A DNA stretch of 27,898 nt from Bradymonadales bacterium. Lineage in GTDB: Bacteria > Myxococcota > Bradymonadia > REDH01. The position numbers and the translations under genes were made by a program. Of this stretch, positions 1 through 7,913 are shown piece by piece. Within the stretch, counting starts at the first letter, position 1. Every line of letters starts with the position of its first letter. The stretch spans positions 1 through 27,898 of the forward strand of contig CANKLS010000014.1 in assembly GCA_947483645.1 (NCBI GenBank), given 5' to 3'. The notes beneath the pieces are model-generated. The model worked only from the letters and a program-made list of their open reading frames with translations, was not told where the DNA came from and searched no databases.

Positions 1-1
1 C

Positions 2-82
2 CAGGTCATCTCGCTCTCCATCATCGCGCTGGGCCTCTGGTGGTTCCGCCGCCCCGCTACGAAGGCCGACGCATCGCCTTGA
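2..82 (+). CDS. lgt: C-terminal fragment of probable Lgt
   Basis: The frame beginning at base 2 reads QVISLSIIALGLWWFRR and a short polar tail, then stops at TGA 80-82. One hydrophobic helix followed by Arg residues and a short cytoplasmic tail fits the last transmembrane segment of prolipoprotein diacylglyceryl transferase, whose C-terminus usually reads GQ-[IVL]-L-S-[IL]-P-M-I then a hydrophobic run and RR. Base 1 is a C, which would complete a GGC (Gly) codon before the Gln, as in that motif. Lgt transfers diacylglycerol to the lipobox Cys of prolipoproteins, and several lipoproteins are encoded in this window. Only 26 residues are visible, so another membrane protein is possible. The end overlaps the convergent nfo gene by 26 bp. 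Confidence 0.45.
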   Translation, partial: QVISLSIIALGLWWFRRPATKADASP

Positions 83-917
83 GCCGGTCGAGGTTGGTCC
101 GGAAGCTCCGTTCGCCCGACTCCAGCGGCGGTGTCTCCAGCATGGCCGGCGTGGCCGCAAAAGCGGGGTGATTGACGAGGTGGGCAAAGGCCTCCGCCGC
201 GATGCCGCCTACGCCAATCTGGTCGTGCCGGTCTTTGCGGTTGCCTAGCCCGCCCATCGAGCCGTTGAGGTGGAAGGCGGCGACCTTGTCCCAGCCGACC
301 GTCTGCTTGAGCTGCTGGAGCATCTCTTCGCAGGCCTCTGCAGAGCCGAGGTCGTAGCCGCCCGCGAAGGCGTGGCAGGTGTCGATGCAGACGGCGATCC
401 GGTCGGGGTAGCGCGACGCACCGATGATGTCGCGCAGGTGCTCAAACCGGTAGCCGATGTTGGAGCCTTGGCCTGCCGTGTTCTCGATGACGACCATGGT
501 GTTGACCGCACCCGAGGCCTCAAGACACCGGTCCACGGTCGCCGCCACTTCGACGCAGCCCCAACTCTCGCTCTGCTCTTTGACCGCGCCAGGATGGGTG
601 TTGAGCCAGCGGATGCCGAGCTGCTCGCTGCGCACGATCTCGTCGGTGAAGGCCGCAACGCTCTTTACCCGGTTTTCTTCGTCCGGCGCGCAGAGGTTGA
701 TGAGGTAGCTGGTGTGAATCATCACCTCGTTCGGGCCGATGTCGGAGAGGGCCCAGGCGGCCTTCCAGCCATCGATGTCGGCCTGCGCGAGGGGCTTGGC
801 TGCCCACTGACGCGAGCTCCGGGTGAAGATCTGCAACGACTCCGCGCCATCCTCTTTCGCCAGCTCGAACGCTGTCGCGAGGGCGCCCGCACCACTCTCG
901 TGCGCACCGAGCCTCAC
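57..917 (-). CDS. nfo: Endonuclease IV (AP endonuclease)
   Basis: 286 residues, the usual length for Nfo. This enzyme cuts the backbone 5' of abasic sites and removes 3' blocking groups in base-excision repair, using three metal ions. All nine expected metal ligands are present: H68 (MIHTSYLINL), H108 (NTHPG), E145 (ENTAGQGSNIG), D179 and H182 (CIDTCHAFAGGYD), H216 (HLN), D229 and H231 (KDRHDQIGVG) and E261 (LETP). From E145 onward the numbering equals that of the E. coli protein. One oddity is HLNG at 216-219, where the family signature normally has HLND; that Asp is not a metal ligand. The start is GTG at 917. It overlaps the TGA of the upstream PLP-enzyme gene as GTGA, so translation is probably coupled. 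It is the last gene of a three-gene minus-strand operon. Confidence 0.96.
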   Translation of the reverse strand: MRLGAHESGAGALATAFELAKEDGAESLQIFTRSSRQWAAKPLAQADIDGWKAAWALSDIGPNEVMIHTSYLINLCAPDEENRVKSVAAFTDEIVRSEQLGIRWLNTHPGAVKEQSESWGCVEVAATVDRCLEASGAVNTMVVIENTAGQGSNIGYRFEHLRDIIGASRYPDRIAVCIDTCHAFAGGYDLGSAEACEEMLQQLKQTVGWDKVAAFHLNGSMGGLGNRKDRHDQIGVGGIAAEAFAHLVNHPAFAATPAMLETPPLESGERSFRTNLDRLKAMRRPS

Positions 918-2071
918 GCCACGCTCGCGGCCGCAAGGTCGAGGGCACGGGTCAGGTCGGCCAGCAGGTCGTCAGCGTCTTCGATGCCGACAGAGAGCCG
1001 GATGAGGCCGTCGCTGATGCCGAGCTGCGCACGGATGTCGGCAGGGATCGAGGCATGCGTCATCACGGCCGGGTGCTCGATGAGCGACTCGACGCCGCCG
1101 AGCGACTCGGCAAGCGCGAAGAGCCGGGTCTGCTCGAGCAGGGTGGTGGCCGCCTTGAGACCGCCCCGCATCACGCAGGTGATCATGCCGCCGCCGCCTG
1201 TCATCTGACGCTTCGCCAGTTCGTACTGCGGGTGAGACGGCGAGAAGGGCCAGGTGACCGTCTCCACCGCGGGATGGGCCTCCAAGAGCGCCACCACCTT
1301 CTCGGCGTTGGCGGCGTGCTGGCGCATGCGCACACCCAGCGTCTTGATGCCGCGGAGCACGAGGAAACAGTCCATGGGGCCGGGGATGGCGCCGATGGAG
1401 TTCTGCAGGAAGTGGAGCTGCTGCGCGAGGCCGTCGTCGCGGGTGACGGCGATGCCGCCGATCACGTCGGAGTGGCCGTTGATGAACTTGGTCGTGGAGT
1501 GGACGACGATGTCGGCGCCATGGTCGAGCGGCGTCTGGAAGATGGGCGACATGAAGGTGTTGTCCACCACCACAAGCGCGCCGGCCGCATGGGCAATCTC
1601 GGAGAGCGCCGCGATGTCGACCAGCTTGAGCATTGGGTTGGTCGGCGTCTCGAGCCAGAGCATCTTCGTGTTCGGGCGGAGGTGCTGCCGCAGCGATGCA
1701 GGGTCGGAGAGGTCGGCGAAGGTGAACTCCACGCCGAAGCGGGCGAGCACCTTGGTGAAGAGCCGGTAGGTGCCGCCGTAGAGGTCGTCACAGGCCACCA
1801 CATGGTCACCCGCGCTGAGGAGGTGGAGTACGGCGTCTGTCGTCGCGCAGCCCGAGGCAAAGGCGATGCCGTGCTTGCCGTTCTCAACCGCAGCGATGCA
1901 GGCCTCGAGCGCATGACGGGTCGGGTTCTGGGTCCGCGAATACTCGTAGCCCTTGTGGACGCCGGGGCTCGACTGCACATAGGTCGAGGTCTGGAAAATG
2001 GGCGTCATGATGGCGCCGGTCGTCGGATCCGGCTCTTGGCCGGCATGGATGGCGAGAGTGTCTTTATGCAT
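914..2071 (-). CDS. Cys/Met-metabolism PLP enzyme (cystathionine gamma-synthase or gamma-lyase)
   Basis: 385-residue fold-type I PLP enzyme of the trans-sulfuration family. Visible signatures are YSRTQNPTR (residues 44-52, phosphate-binding region of the neighbouring subunit), DDLYGGTYRL (95-104), VVDNTF with the pyridine-contacting D170, the Schiff-base lysine K195 in HSTTKFINGHSDV, and the C-terminal SLGGVESLIEHPAVMTHAS. Members either make cystathionine from an activated homoserine and cysteine (MetB) or cleave it (CGL/MetC-like). The motifs do not settle which, so I give no symbol. The ATG at 2071 has AGGA six bases upstream and lies only 2 bp after the stop of the upstream nucleotidase gene, with nfo overlapping its own stop. 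This is a clear operon, though the three functions do not form an obvious pathway. Confidence 0.93.
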   Translation of the reverse strand: MHKDTLAIHAGQEPDPTTGAIMTPIFQTSTYVQSSPGVHKGYEYSRTQNPTRHALEACIAAVENGKHGIAFASGCATTDAVLHLLSAGDHVVACDDLYGGTYRLFTKVLARFGVEFTFADLSDPASLRQHLRPNTKMLWLETPTNPMLKLVDIAALSEIAHAAGALVVVDNTFMSPIFQTPLDHGADIVVHSTTKFINGHSDVIGGIAVTRDDGLAQQLHFLQNSIGAIPGPMDCFLVLRGIKTLGVRMRQHAANAEKVVALLEAHPAVETVTWPFSPSHPQYELAKRQMTGGGGMITCVMRGGLKAATTLLEQTRLFALAESLGGVESLIEHPAVMTHASIPADIRAQLGISDGLIRLSVGIEDADDLLADLTRALDLAAASVA

Positions 2072-2073
2072 GT

Positions 2074-3615
2074 TCAGTCCTGCGGGTTCGGCCGGTTCGG
2101 CTTGGCATCGTTGGTGTGGGGCGGGGCGATCCGTGCCGCCCTGAAGTAATGCTCGGTCGAATACTCAAGGAAGTTCGACACGCGGCTGGTGTAGAGGTCG
2201 GCATGCTCTTCGATGGAGTCGCCGAAGAGCGTGCGGTCGTTGCCCTCGACGAAGACGGAGCCCCAGTGCGGGTGAAACTTCTGGTCAACCTGCGACTGCA
2301 GCACATGAATGCGCTGAATCAGCCTGCGCCGCGCCTCCTTGAGCCGCTGCGACTGGTCGAGCAGCTCATCATGGAGCGCGTGAACCTGCTGCCGTAGCGG
2401 GTCGGCCACCGTCCGTTCGCCCTCCTGTTCGAGCGCCTCGTCGAGCGACTCGCGGGCATCGGTCACAAAGGCAATCTCGTCGTTGAGCAGGTCAAGTTCG
2501 CGGTCGAGCCGGTCCCAGTCCGCATACCGTGACGGCGCCTGCGAGTTGAGGTCCAACTCTTCGTCCAGCTCAGGCACAATCATCACCGTCCGCCAGCCGC
2601 GCGCCCGCTTGCTGACCATAATGTCGCCGTAGATGTGGTCGCCCATGTAGAGCGTCTCCAGCATCGTATCGCCGAAGAACTGCTCAATCATCTCCACGTT
2701 GCCGCCCTCGTAGAGCCCCTTGTGCTCGAAGCGCGTGGCGACCGGCTCGATGGTCTCGCCCGCCCGGTTCAGGCGCTGTGCGGGGAGCGACTCACGGAAG
2801 AAGCGGGGCTTGGAGGCCGCCGCCACCACCAGGTCGAAGAAGGAGGTCCAGTCCTGCTCCGCGCCCACCAGCCAGCTCATCAGGCCGTCGGTGTAGGCAA
2901 AGTTCGAGTTCGTCACCAAGAAGAGCTTGCGGCGCCCTCGGTTGCGCAGCGAGCGCAGCGTATCTGCCAGCTGCGGGTCGGGGATGAGGTAGCGCTCCTT
3001 GTCGGCCAGCACCGCAGCCTTGATGCTGTTATCCTGATGCGAAAGGTCGACAGCGGCCCGCGTATCGTCGCAGATCTTGCGGAAGTCGCAGGGCAGAGCG
3101 CGCGACTCGAACCAGTCAATCAGCGCACAGATGATGTAGGCCTCAGGCAGGTCGAACAGCGTATCGAGCCGCATGAACCGCCGGCTGTCGAGTCGGAGGA
3201 CTTCGCGCCAGTAGACATCAATCTCACCCTGTTCGAGCGGCCGTAGCCCGTGCCACGCCTTCTTGATCTGGCGGTGGGCGTTGAGCTTCAGGAGGTGGCC
3301 CGTCGACTTGTCCACGCACAGCCCGCGAATCGCGAACCCCGGATGAAAGGGAATCTCCAGAATCTCGGCAGGATACCCATGCACCGCGACCAGCCGCTCC
3401 AGCGCAAGCCCATGCACCAGCCGGTCGAGCTCCTCGCGCCGGTAGATGGCCAGCGTGTAGTCCATGTCGAACCCGATCCAACCGATCCGCTTCATCGGGA
3501 TGTCCCGAATGGCAAACACCTGCTGCATCCGTTCGTGCGTCGGGCTCACACCGAGCAGGTCCAGCATCTCGATAACGCGCTCTCGGTTCACCGCACGATC
3601 TCCTGTCTCTGGCAT
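2074..3615 (-). CDS. HAD-IG family purine 5'-nucleotidase
   Basis: 513 residues in the cN-II-like (5_nucleotid) family of HAD phosphatases, which hydrolyse purine mononucleotides such as IMP and GMP in the cytoplasm. HAD motif I is GFDMDYTLA (nucleophile D50, acid D52), motif II is LVTNSN (T235), the motif III Lys is probably K269 in SKPRFF, and motif IV is MGDHIYGDI (D326, D331). A charged heptad-like stretch near residues 375-465 is probably a coiled coil, as in oligomeric family members. The frame is open upstream to 3750, but the ATG at 3615 is preferred. It has GGGAG six bases upstream, and the extra residues look like translated leader rather than protein. It is the first gene of the operon with the PLP enzyme and nfo. 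Confidence 0.92.
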   Translation of the reverse strand: MPETGDRAVNRERVIEMLDLLGVSPTHERMQQVFAIRDIPMKRIGWIGFDMDYTLAIYRREELDRLVHGLALERLVAVHGYPAEILEIPFHPGFAIRGLCVDKSTGHLLKLNAHRQIKKAWHGLRPLEQGEIDVYWREVLRLDSRRFMRLDTLFDLPEAYIICALIDWFESRALPCDFRKICDDTRAAVDLSHQDNSIKAAVLADKERYLIPDPQLADTLRSLRNRGRRKLFLVTNSNFAYTDGLMSWLVGAEQDWTSFFDLVVAAASKPRFFRESLPAQRLNRAGETIEPVATRFEHKGLYEGGNVEMIEQFFGDTMLETLYMGDHIYGDIMVSKRARGWRTVMIVPELDEELDLNSQAPSRYADWDRLDRELDLLNDEIAFVTDARESLDEALEQEGERTVADPLRQQVHALHDELLDQSQRLKEARRRLIQRIHVLQSQVDQKFHPHWGSVFVEGNDRTLFGDSIEEHADLYTSRVSNFLEYSTEHYFRAARIAPPHTNDAKPNRPNPQD

Positions 3616-3720
3616 GAATTCTCCCGTAGACCTAACCGTCACGATGGCCGCGGGCGGAGGCGCCCGTCCTGCTGACTGCTCGCGCTCTTCTGTGCAGGAA
3701 TAGCGCTCTGCACAAGTGGA

Positions 3721-3750
3721 ATCATACTCGGGCGACACCCCGACCGTCAC
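3721..3750 (-). promoter_or_regulatory. Candidate promoter of the nucleotidase-PLP enzyme-nfo operon
   Basis: Reading the minus strand, GTGACG (3750-3745) and TATGAT (3726-3721) are separated by 18 bp and resemble sigma70 -35 and -10 boxes (4/6 and 5/6 matches). The implied leader is about 100 nt. The rest of the 150-bp divergent region up to htrA contains a small hairpin (CGGGC/GCCCG near 3652-3667) and a second copy of ACCGTCAC (3635-3642 and 3743-3750). I found no convincing plus-strand promoter for htrA there. Sigma70 matches in GC-rich genomes are weak evidence. Confidence 0.35.
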
Positions 3751-3765
3751 ACCCTGGAGGCTCCC

Positions 3766-5169
3766 ATGCTTCGTCGACTCCGCTTCACCTTTATCATCCT
3801 CGCCGCCGTCGGCGTCTCGCTCGCAGCCGGCCTCACGGCAATCGCGGCGGAGTCAAACGCGCTCTGGAGCGACGGCCGCTCCGATGGCTCCCGCGCCAGC
3901 GAGCCCCTCAACTTCGGCACCTTCCGGACGCTCGCCGCACAGGCCTCGCCCGCCGTCTTCTCGGTCAATGTCTCCACGCCCGGGCCGCGCCGCCCATTCG
4001 GTATGGGACCGCAGGTTGATGGGCAGGGCGCCGGCTTCTTCATCAACGCAGAGGGCTACGCCATCACCAACTTTCACGTCATCGAGAACGCCACCTCCAT
4101 CGAGGTCGTGACCGACGACAACAAGACCTTTCCCGCCCGCGTCGTCGGCTCCGATGAGCGCACCGACCTCGCCCTGCTCAAGGTCGACGCCCCCACCAAA
4201 CTCCCCTTCGTGAGGCTTGCCGACTCCGACCAGGTCCGACCCGGCGACTGGGTCCTGGCCATCGGCAACCCGCTCGGCCTCTCGCAGTCTGTCACCGCAG
4301 GCATCGTCTCGGCAACCGGCCGGCGCGATGTCCACCCCGACGGCCGCGAACTCTACGAAGACTTCATCCAGACCGACGCCTCCATCAACCCCGGCAACAG
4401 CGGCGGCCCCCTGCTCGATATCTACGGCAATGTCATCGGCGTGAACTCCGCTGTCGCACGCGCCAACACCATTGGCTTCGCCATCCCCATCAACGTCGCC
4501 AAGACCCTCCTTCCGCAGCTCCGTAGCGGGACGGTGGAGCGCTCCTGGCTCGGCGTCCGCGTGCAAGACATGACCGAAGAGCTCGCCAAGAGCATGCAGC
4601 GCGACAATGCGATCGGCGCCCTCATCGCCGACGTTGTCCCTGGCGGCCCCGCCGCCGACGCCGGCATCGAGCCCGGTGACCTCGTGCTCAAAATCGAAGG
4701 CGAGGAGATCAAAGACTCCGCCGAACTCCGCTGGCTCGCCTCCACGGCGGGAGTCGGTGCCGCCCGCACCGTCGAGATCTGGCGCGACGGCAAACTCATC
4801 AAGAAGAAGGTCCAGTTTGGTCGGCTGCCGGGCGCGGCCGCGCAGGCCGACCCCGAGCCGCGCGAGGCGCAGGCAGCGGGCGCGATCACGGGCGCCGGAC
4901 TGACCGTCGCACCGCTCACCACCGCACTCCGCGAACGCTTTGGCCTCTCTGCCGAACTCTCTGGCGTCCTCGTTGTCGCCATCGATGCCGCCTCCGGCGC
5001 TGCGCGCGGCGGCATCCAGGTGGGCGATCTCATCCGGCAGGTCGGCCGCACCGAGGTGAATACGCCGGCCGAGTTTCAGAGCGCGACAGCCGGCGCGGCC
5101 CGTGGTACCCTCGTGAGGCTGCGTCTCCAGCGTGGCGAGGCGACCGTCTTCGTCGCCTACACGCTCTGA
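3766..5169 (+). CDS. HtrA/DegP-family periplasmic serine protease, two PDZ domains
   Basis: 467 residues. An N-terminal signal peptide (residues 1-28, hydrophobic FTFIILAAVGVSLAAGLTAIAA) sends it to the periplasm. The trypsin-like domain carries the triad H104 (TNFHVIEN), D134 (TDLALLKV) and S212 (NPGNSGGPL). Two PDZ domains follow, at about 258-352 (SWLGVRVQDM) and 376-465 (GAGLTVAPLT). Proteases of this layout degrade or chaperone misfolded envelope proteins, and PDZ domains bind exposed C-termini and regulate activity. The ATG at 3766 has GGAGG five bases upstream. It is divergent from the nucleotidase operon and only 19 bp before holB, so the plus-strand genes may be co-transcribed. A second HtrA-like protease lies at 11708-12922. 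DegP, DegQ and DegS subtypes cannot be separated here, but two PDZs favour DegP/DegQ. Confidence 0.94.
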   Translation: MLRRLRFTFIILAAVGVSLAAGLTAIAAESNALWSDGRSDGSRASEPLNFGTFRTLAAQASPAVFSVNVSTPGPRRPFGMGPQVDGQGAGFFINAEGYAITNFHVIENATSIEVVTDDNKTFPARVVGSDERTDLALLKVDAPTKLPFVRLADSDQVRPGDWVLAIGNPLGLSQSVTAGIVSATGRRDVHPDGRELYEDFIQTDASINPGNSGGPLLDIYGNVIGVNSAVARANTIGFAIPINVAKTLLPQLRSGTVERSWLGVRVQDMTEELAKSMQRDNAIGALIADVVPGGPAADAGIEPGDLVLKIEGEEIKDSAELRWLASTAGVGAARTVEIWRDGKLIKKKVQFGRLPGAAAQADPEPREAQAAGAITGAGLTVAPLTTALRERFGLSAELSGVLVVAIDAASGAARGGIQVGDLIRQVGRTEVNTPAEFQSATAGAARGTLVRLRLQRGEATVFVAYTL

Positions 5170-5188
5170 TTTTTTCGGAACCCGCCGC

Positions 5189-6199
5189 TTGAACCCACTC
5201 TCCTTCAGCCGCATCGAGGGCCAAGACCGGGCCATCCTTGCCCTCGTCGGCGCCTCGGCCCGCAAGAAGCTCCACCACGGCCTCCTCTTCGTCGGGCCCG
5301 ACGGCGTCGGAAAGCGCCAGGTGGCCCGTGCCCTCGCCGCCTCGACCTTCTGCGCATCGCCGCAGCCGCTCCGCCTCGACCCCACGCTTCACGAAGCCTG
5401 CGGTGTTTGCGGCCCCTGCCGCCGCATGCTCGCAGGTACCCACCCGGACTTCGTCGAGCAGTCACCCGACGGCCGGAACTACAAGATTGAGCAGGTCCGA
5501 GAGACTATCTCCGTCACCAAGTATCGCCCCGCGGAGGCCGGTGCCCGCTTCATTGTCCTCGACGCGGTAGACCTCCTGCGCGACGAGGCCGCCAACGCCC
5601 TCCTCAAGACCCTTGAGGAGCCCACCGGCGAGACCCACTTCATCCTCCTCACCGCGCAGCCGCACCGGCTGCTCAGCACCATTCGCTCACGCTGTCTCCG
5701 CGTCGCCTTCGCGCCGCTGGCAGACGCCATCGTCGCCCGCCTCCTTGTCGCCGCCGGTGTCGAAGCAACCGCAGCCGCCGGCGCGGCCCGACTCTCTGGC
5801 GGTAGCATCACCCGCGCCAACGCGGTGCGCGAGACCTCGGCCTACGCAAACCGCGACGAAATCGCCCGCGCCATCACCACGCTCGACGAGGCCAGCATGG
5901 CCGAACTCATCGCGCTGGCCGAGGCCTGGACCAAGGACAAGGAGGCGGTCAGGCCCATGCTCGACTTGGTCCGAGCCCTGGTCCGCGACGCCATGGTGCT
6001 CCGCGCCGGCCTCCCTGAGCGGAGGCTTCACCTCGACCTCGCGCCGCTCATCGACCCCTGGTCTGCGGGCCGTCCGCTGCAGGCCTGGCTCGGCGTCATC
6101 GACCAGATTGAACGGGCGGAGCGCGAGCTGCTCGGCAACGTCAACCCGCGCATGGTCGTAGAAAACCTAATGCTGGCACTCCGGCGCGATTCGGTCTAA
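5189..6199 (+). CDS. holB: DNA polymerase III delta' subunit
   Basis: About 336 residues. An AAA+ clamp-loader subunit: the P-loop is GPDGVGKRQ (K42), a zinc-finger-like module has four Cys (55, 71, 74, 77) in the CGVCGPC region, and the switch region reads EAANALLKTLEEP. The SRC motif (residues 167-169) marks clamp-loader proteins that supply an arginine finger. Delta' holds the clamp-loader ring that opens the sliding clamp at the replication fork. It is shorter than DnaX and lacks the tau extension, so HolB is preferred. No ATG lies near the conserved N-terminus NPLSFSRIEGQ; the TTG at 5189, preceded by a weak CGGAA, is the best start, and an upstream ATG would overlap htrA. It sits 10 bp before a ricT-like gene and then tatD, a widely conserved order. 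Confidence 0.9.
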   Translation: MNPLSFSRIEGQDRAILALVGASARKKLHHGLLFVGPDGVGKRQVARALAASTFCASPQPLRLDPTLHEACGVCGPCRRMLAGTHPDFVEQSPDGRNYKIEQVRETISVTKYRPAEAGARFIVLDAVDLLRDEAANALLKTLEEPTGETHFILLTAQPHRLLSTIRSRCLRVAFAPLADAIVARLLVAAGVEATAAAGAARLSGGSITRANAVRETSAYANRDEIARAITTLDEASMAELIALAEAWTKDKEAVRPMLDLVRALVRDAMVLRAGLPERRLHLDLAPLIDPWSAGRPLQAWLGVIDQIERAERELLGNVNPRMVVENLMLALRRDSV

Positions 6200-6209
6200 C
6201 TTCCGAATC

Positions 6210-7907
6210 ATGGAAGCGATGGAAGCCATTGAATCACTCTCGGAACTCGACCAACCGTTGGGCCGACCCTTCGCCGGCAAGCGGCGCCTCGCTAACATCG
6301 TCGACGTCAGGATGCCAGGCACCCACTACCGCTCGTCGGTAGAAGCTGGCGACCTGCCGGTTCGCCCCGGCGAACTGCTCATCATCGAGAACGAGCGCGG
6401 CCTCTTCGCAGCGCAGGCAGAGGGCTACGCAGAGCGCCGGCTCATCCCCGCACAAGACAGCCGCCGCGCCCTCCGCATCGCCACCGAGCAGGATCGCGTC
6501 GACCACGCCGAACAGCCCGGCCTGACCCGCGAAGGACTCCGTCGCGCCGTCATGCTGGCCCGCAGCAAGCGGGTCGACATCAAGTTCGTCACGCTCGACT
6601 ATACCCACGATCGCAGCAGGGTCTATGTCTACTACGCCAACGACGAGCGCATCGACCTGCGCCACTTCGCCCGCGACCTCGCCAACACGCTGAACTCCCG
6701 CGTCGAGCTCCGCCAAGTCGGCCTCCGCGAAGGCGCAGGCATGGTCGGTGGCATCGGCCCCTGTGGCAACGACCTCTGCTGCAGCAGCTTCCTGCGCAGC
6801 TTCGAATCCATCAGCATGAAGTACGCCAAGCAGCAGGGCTTGGCGATTCACCAGCAGCGCATCACCGGCATGTGTGGCCGCCTCAAGTGCTGCCTCATCT
6901 ACGAAGCCGACGCCTACAAAGAGCTCAAGCGCTACGCGCCGAAGAACGGCACGGGCGTGCTCACGCCGCAGGGCCCCGGCGAACTCAAGGAGTTCGACCT
7001 CATCTCGCAGCGCGGCCGCGTCCGGCTCGCCGGCGAAGGCTCGGCCTGGTTCGCTGTCGCAGACCTCGTCCTGCTCGGCCGCCAGCTCACTGCGGAAGAA
7101 ATCGCCGCCGGCACCTCACGCGAGATGCAAGTCCTCAACCGTCGCCGCGCCAGCCGCGGACTCGGCTCGGGCACCAGCGATGGCGCAGGCGGCGAGCGCA
7201 GCCGCGCAGCAGACGTAGAGGGCTATCTCTGGTCCGACACCACCAACGCGGGCGCCGAAGAGATGCTCTCCAACGCCAGCCAGCCCGACCGCGCCCCCCG
7301 TGGCGAGGGCGTGCAGCGCCGCGAGGGCCGTTCGCAGGCACAGGCGCCCGGCCGGCAGCAGGGCGGAGAGCGCCGCGATGGTCGTCAGCCGGGCCAGCCC
7401 GGCGAGCGCCGCGATGGTCGTCCGCAGAGGCAGCCCGGCGAGCGCCGCGATGGTCGTCCACAAGGGCAGGGCGGTCAGCCTGGTCAGCCTGGCGAGCGCC
7501 GCGATGGTCGTCCACAAGGGCAGGGCGGTCAGCCCGGTCAGCCTGGCGAGCGCCGCGATGGTCGTCCGCAGGGTCAGCCCGGCCAGCCGAGGGCCCCGCG
7601 TCCGCCGCTGCCGGAAGGCGCGGCCCGGCCGCCCCGTCCGCCGCACCCTGAGGGCAGCTCCCGTCCGCCGCTGCCGGAAGGCGCAGCGCGGCCGCCGCGC
7701 CCCGAATCCATCTTCCCCAACCAGCATGCTGAGGGCGACGGGCCAGGCGACGACGCCTCGGATGATCTGCTGAGCGCAGGCGCAGCGGGCTCCGAAGCGA
7801 TGGCGGCCCGTCGCAAGCGCAGGCGCAGGCGGCGCGGTGGCGGCGGCGGCGGCGGCGAAGGTAGTGCTCCGGCACCCTCTGGCGGCGGCGAAGGCGGCGA
7901 AGGCTAA
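6210..7907 (+). CDS. PSP1-domain protein (RicT/YaaT-like) with long disordered Arg/Gly/Pro-rich tail
   Basis: 565 residues. The first ~290 form a PSP1 domain of the RicT/YaaT type, including RQVGLREGAGMVGGIGPCG and the six conserved Cys C185, C190, C191 (PCGNDLCC) and C222, C227, C228 (MCGRLKCC). In Bacillus the same family is part of the Fe-S RicA-RicF-RicT complex that affects RNA processing by RNase Y. The last ~265 residues are an unusual low-complexity tail: five GERRDGR repeats, a duplicated Pro-rich block, then RKRRRRRR and a Gly run. Such RGG-like sequence suggests nucleic-acid binding, which is inference. The start is either ATG 6210 or ATG 6219; neither has a good ribosome-binding site. 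It lies between holB and tatD, as in many bacteria. Confidence 0.9.
   Translation: MEAMEAIESLSELDQPLGRPFAGKRRLANIVDVRMPGTHYRSSVEAGDLPVRPGELLIIENERGLFAAQAEGYAERRLIPAQDSRRALRIATEQDRVDHAEQPGLTREGLRRAVMLARSKRVDIKFVTLDYTHDRSRVYVYYANDERIDLRHFARDLANTLNSRVELRQVGLREGAGMVGGIGPCGNDLCCSSFLRSFESISMKYAKQQGLAIHQQRITGMCGRLKCCLIYEADAYKELKRYAPKNGTGVLTPQGPGELKEFDLISQRGRVRLAGEGSAWFAVADLVLLGRQLTAEEIAAGTSREMQVLNRRRASRGLGSGTSDGAGGERSRAADVEGYLWSDTTNAGAEEMLSNASQPDRAPRGEGVQRREGRSQAQAPGRQQGGERRDGRQPGQPGERRDGRPQRQPGERRDGRPQGQGGQPGQPGERRDGRPQGQGGQPGQPGERRDGRPQGQPGQPRAPRPPLPEGAARPPRPPHPEGSSRPPLPEGAARPPRPESIFPNQHAEGDGPGDDASDDLLSAGAAGSEAMAARRKRRRRRRGGGGGGGEGSAPAPSGGGEGGEG
7365..7589 (+). repeat. In-frame minisatellite coding GERRDGR repeats
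   Basis: Five tandem copies start with codons for GERRDGR and are followed by spacers of variable Gln/Pro/Gly sequence. Unit lengths are 36, 36, 54, 54 and about 45 bp. The third and fourth units are almost identical, so recent unit duplication is likely. All lengths are multiples of three, so copy-number change would keep the ricT-like reading frame. Confidence 0.9.
7599..7684 (+). repeat. Duplicated 63-bp Pro-rich segment
   Basis: An identical 23-nt block begins at 7599 and again at 7662, 63 bp apart and in frame, encoding RPPLPEGAARPPRP twice with a diverged RPPHPEGSS segment between. It continues the repetitive tail of the RicT-like protein. Confidence 0.8.
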
Positions 7908-7913
7908 CCTCCC

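Noticed and set aside
7365..7589. GERRDGR repeat as a CRISPR-like array
   Set aside because: Units are in frame, of variable length and code similar peptides, so this is a protein-coding minisatellite.
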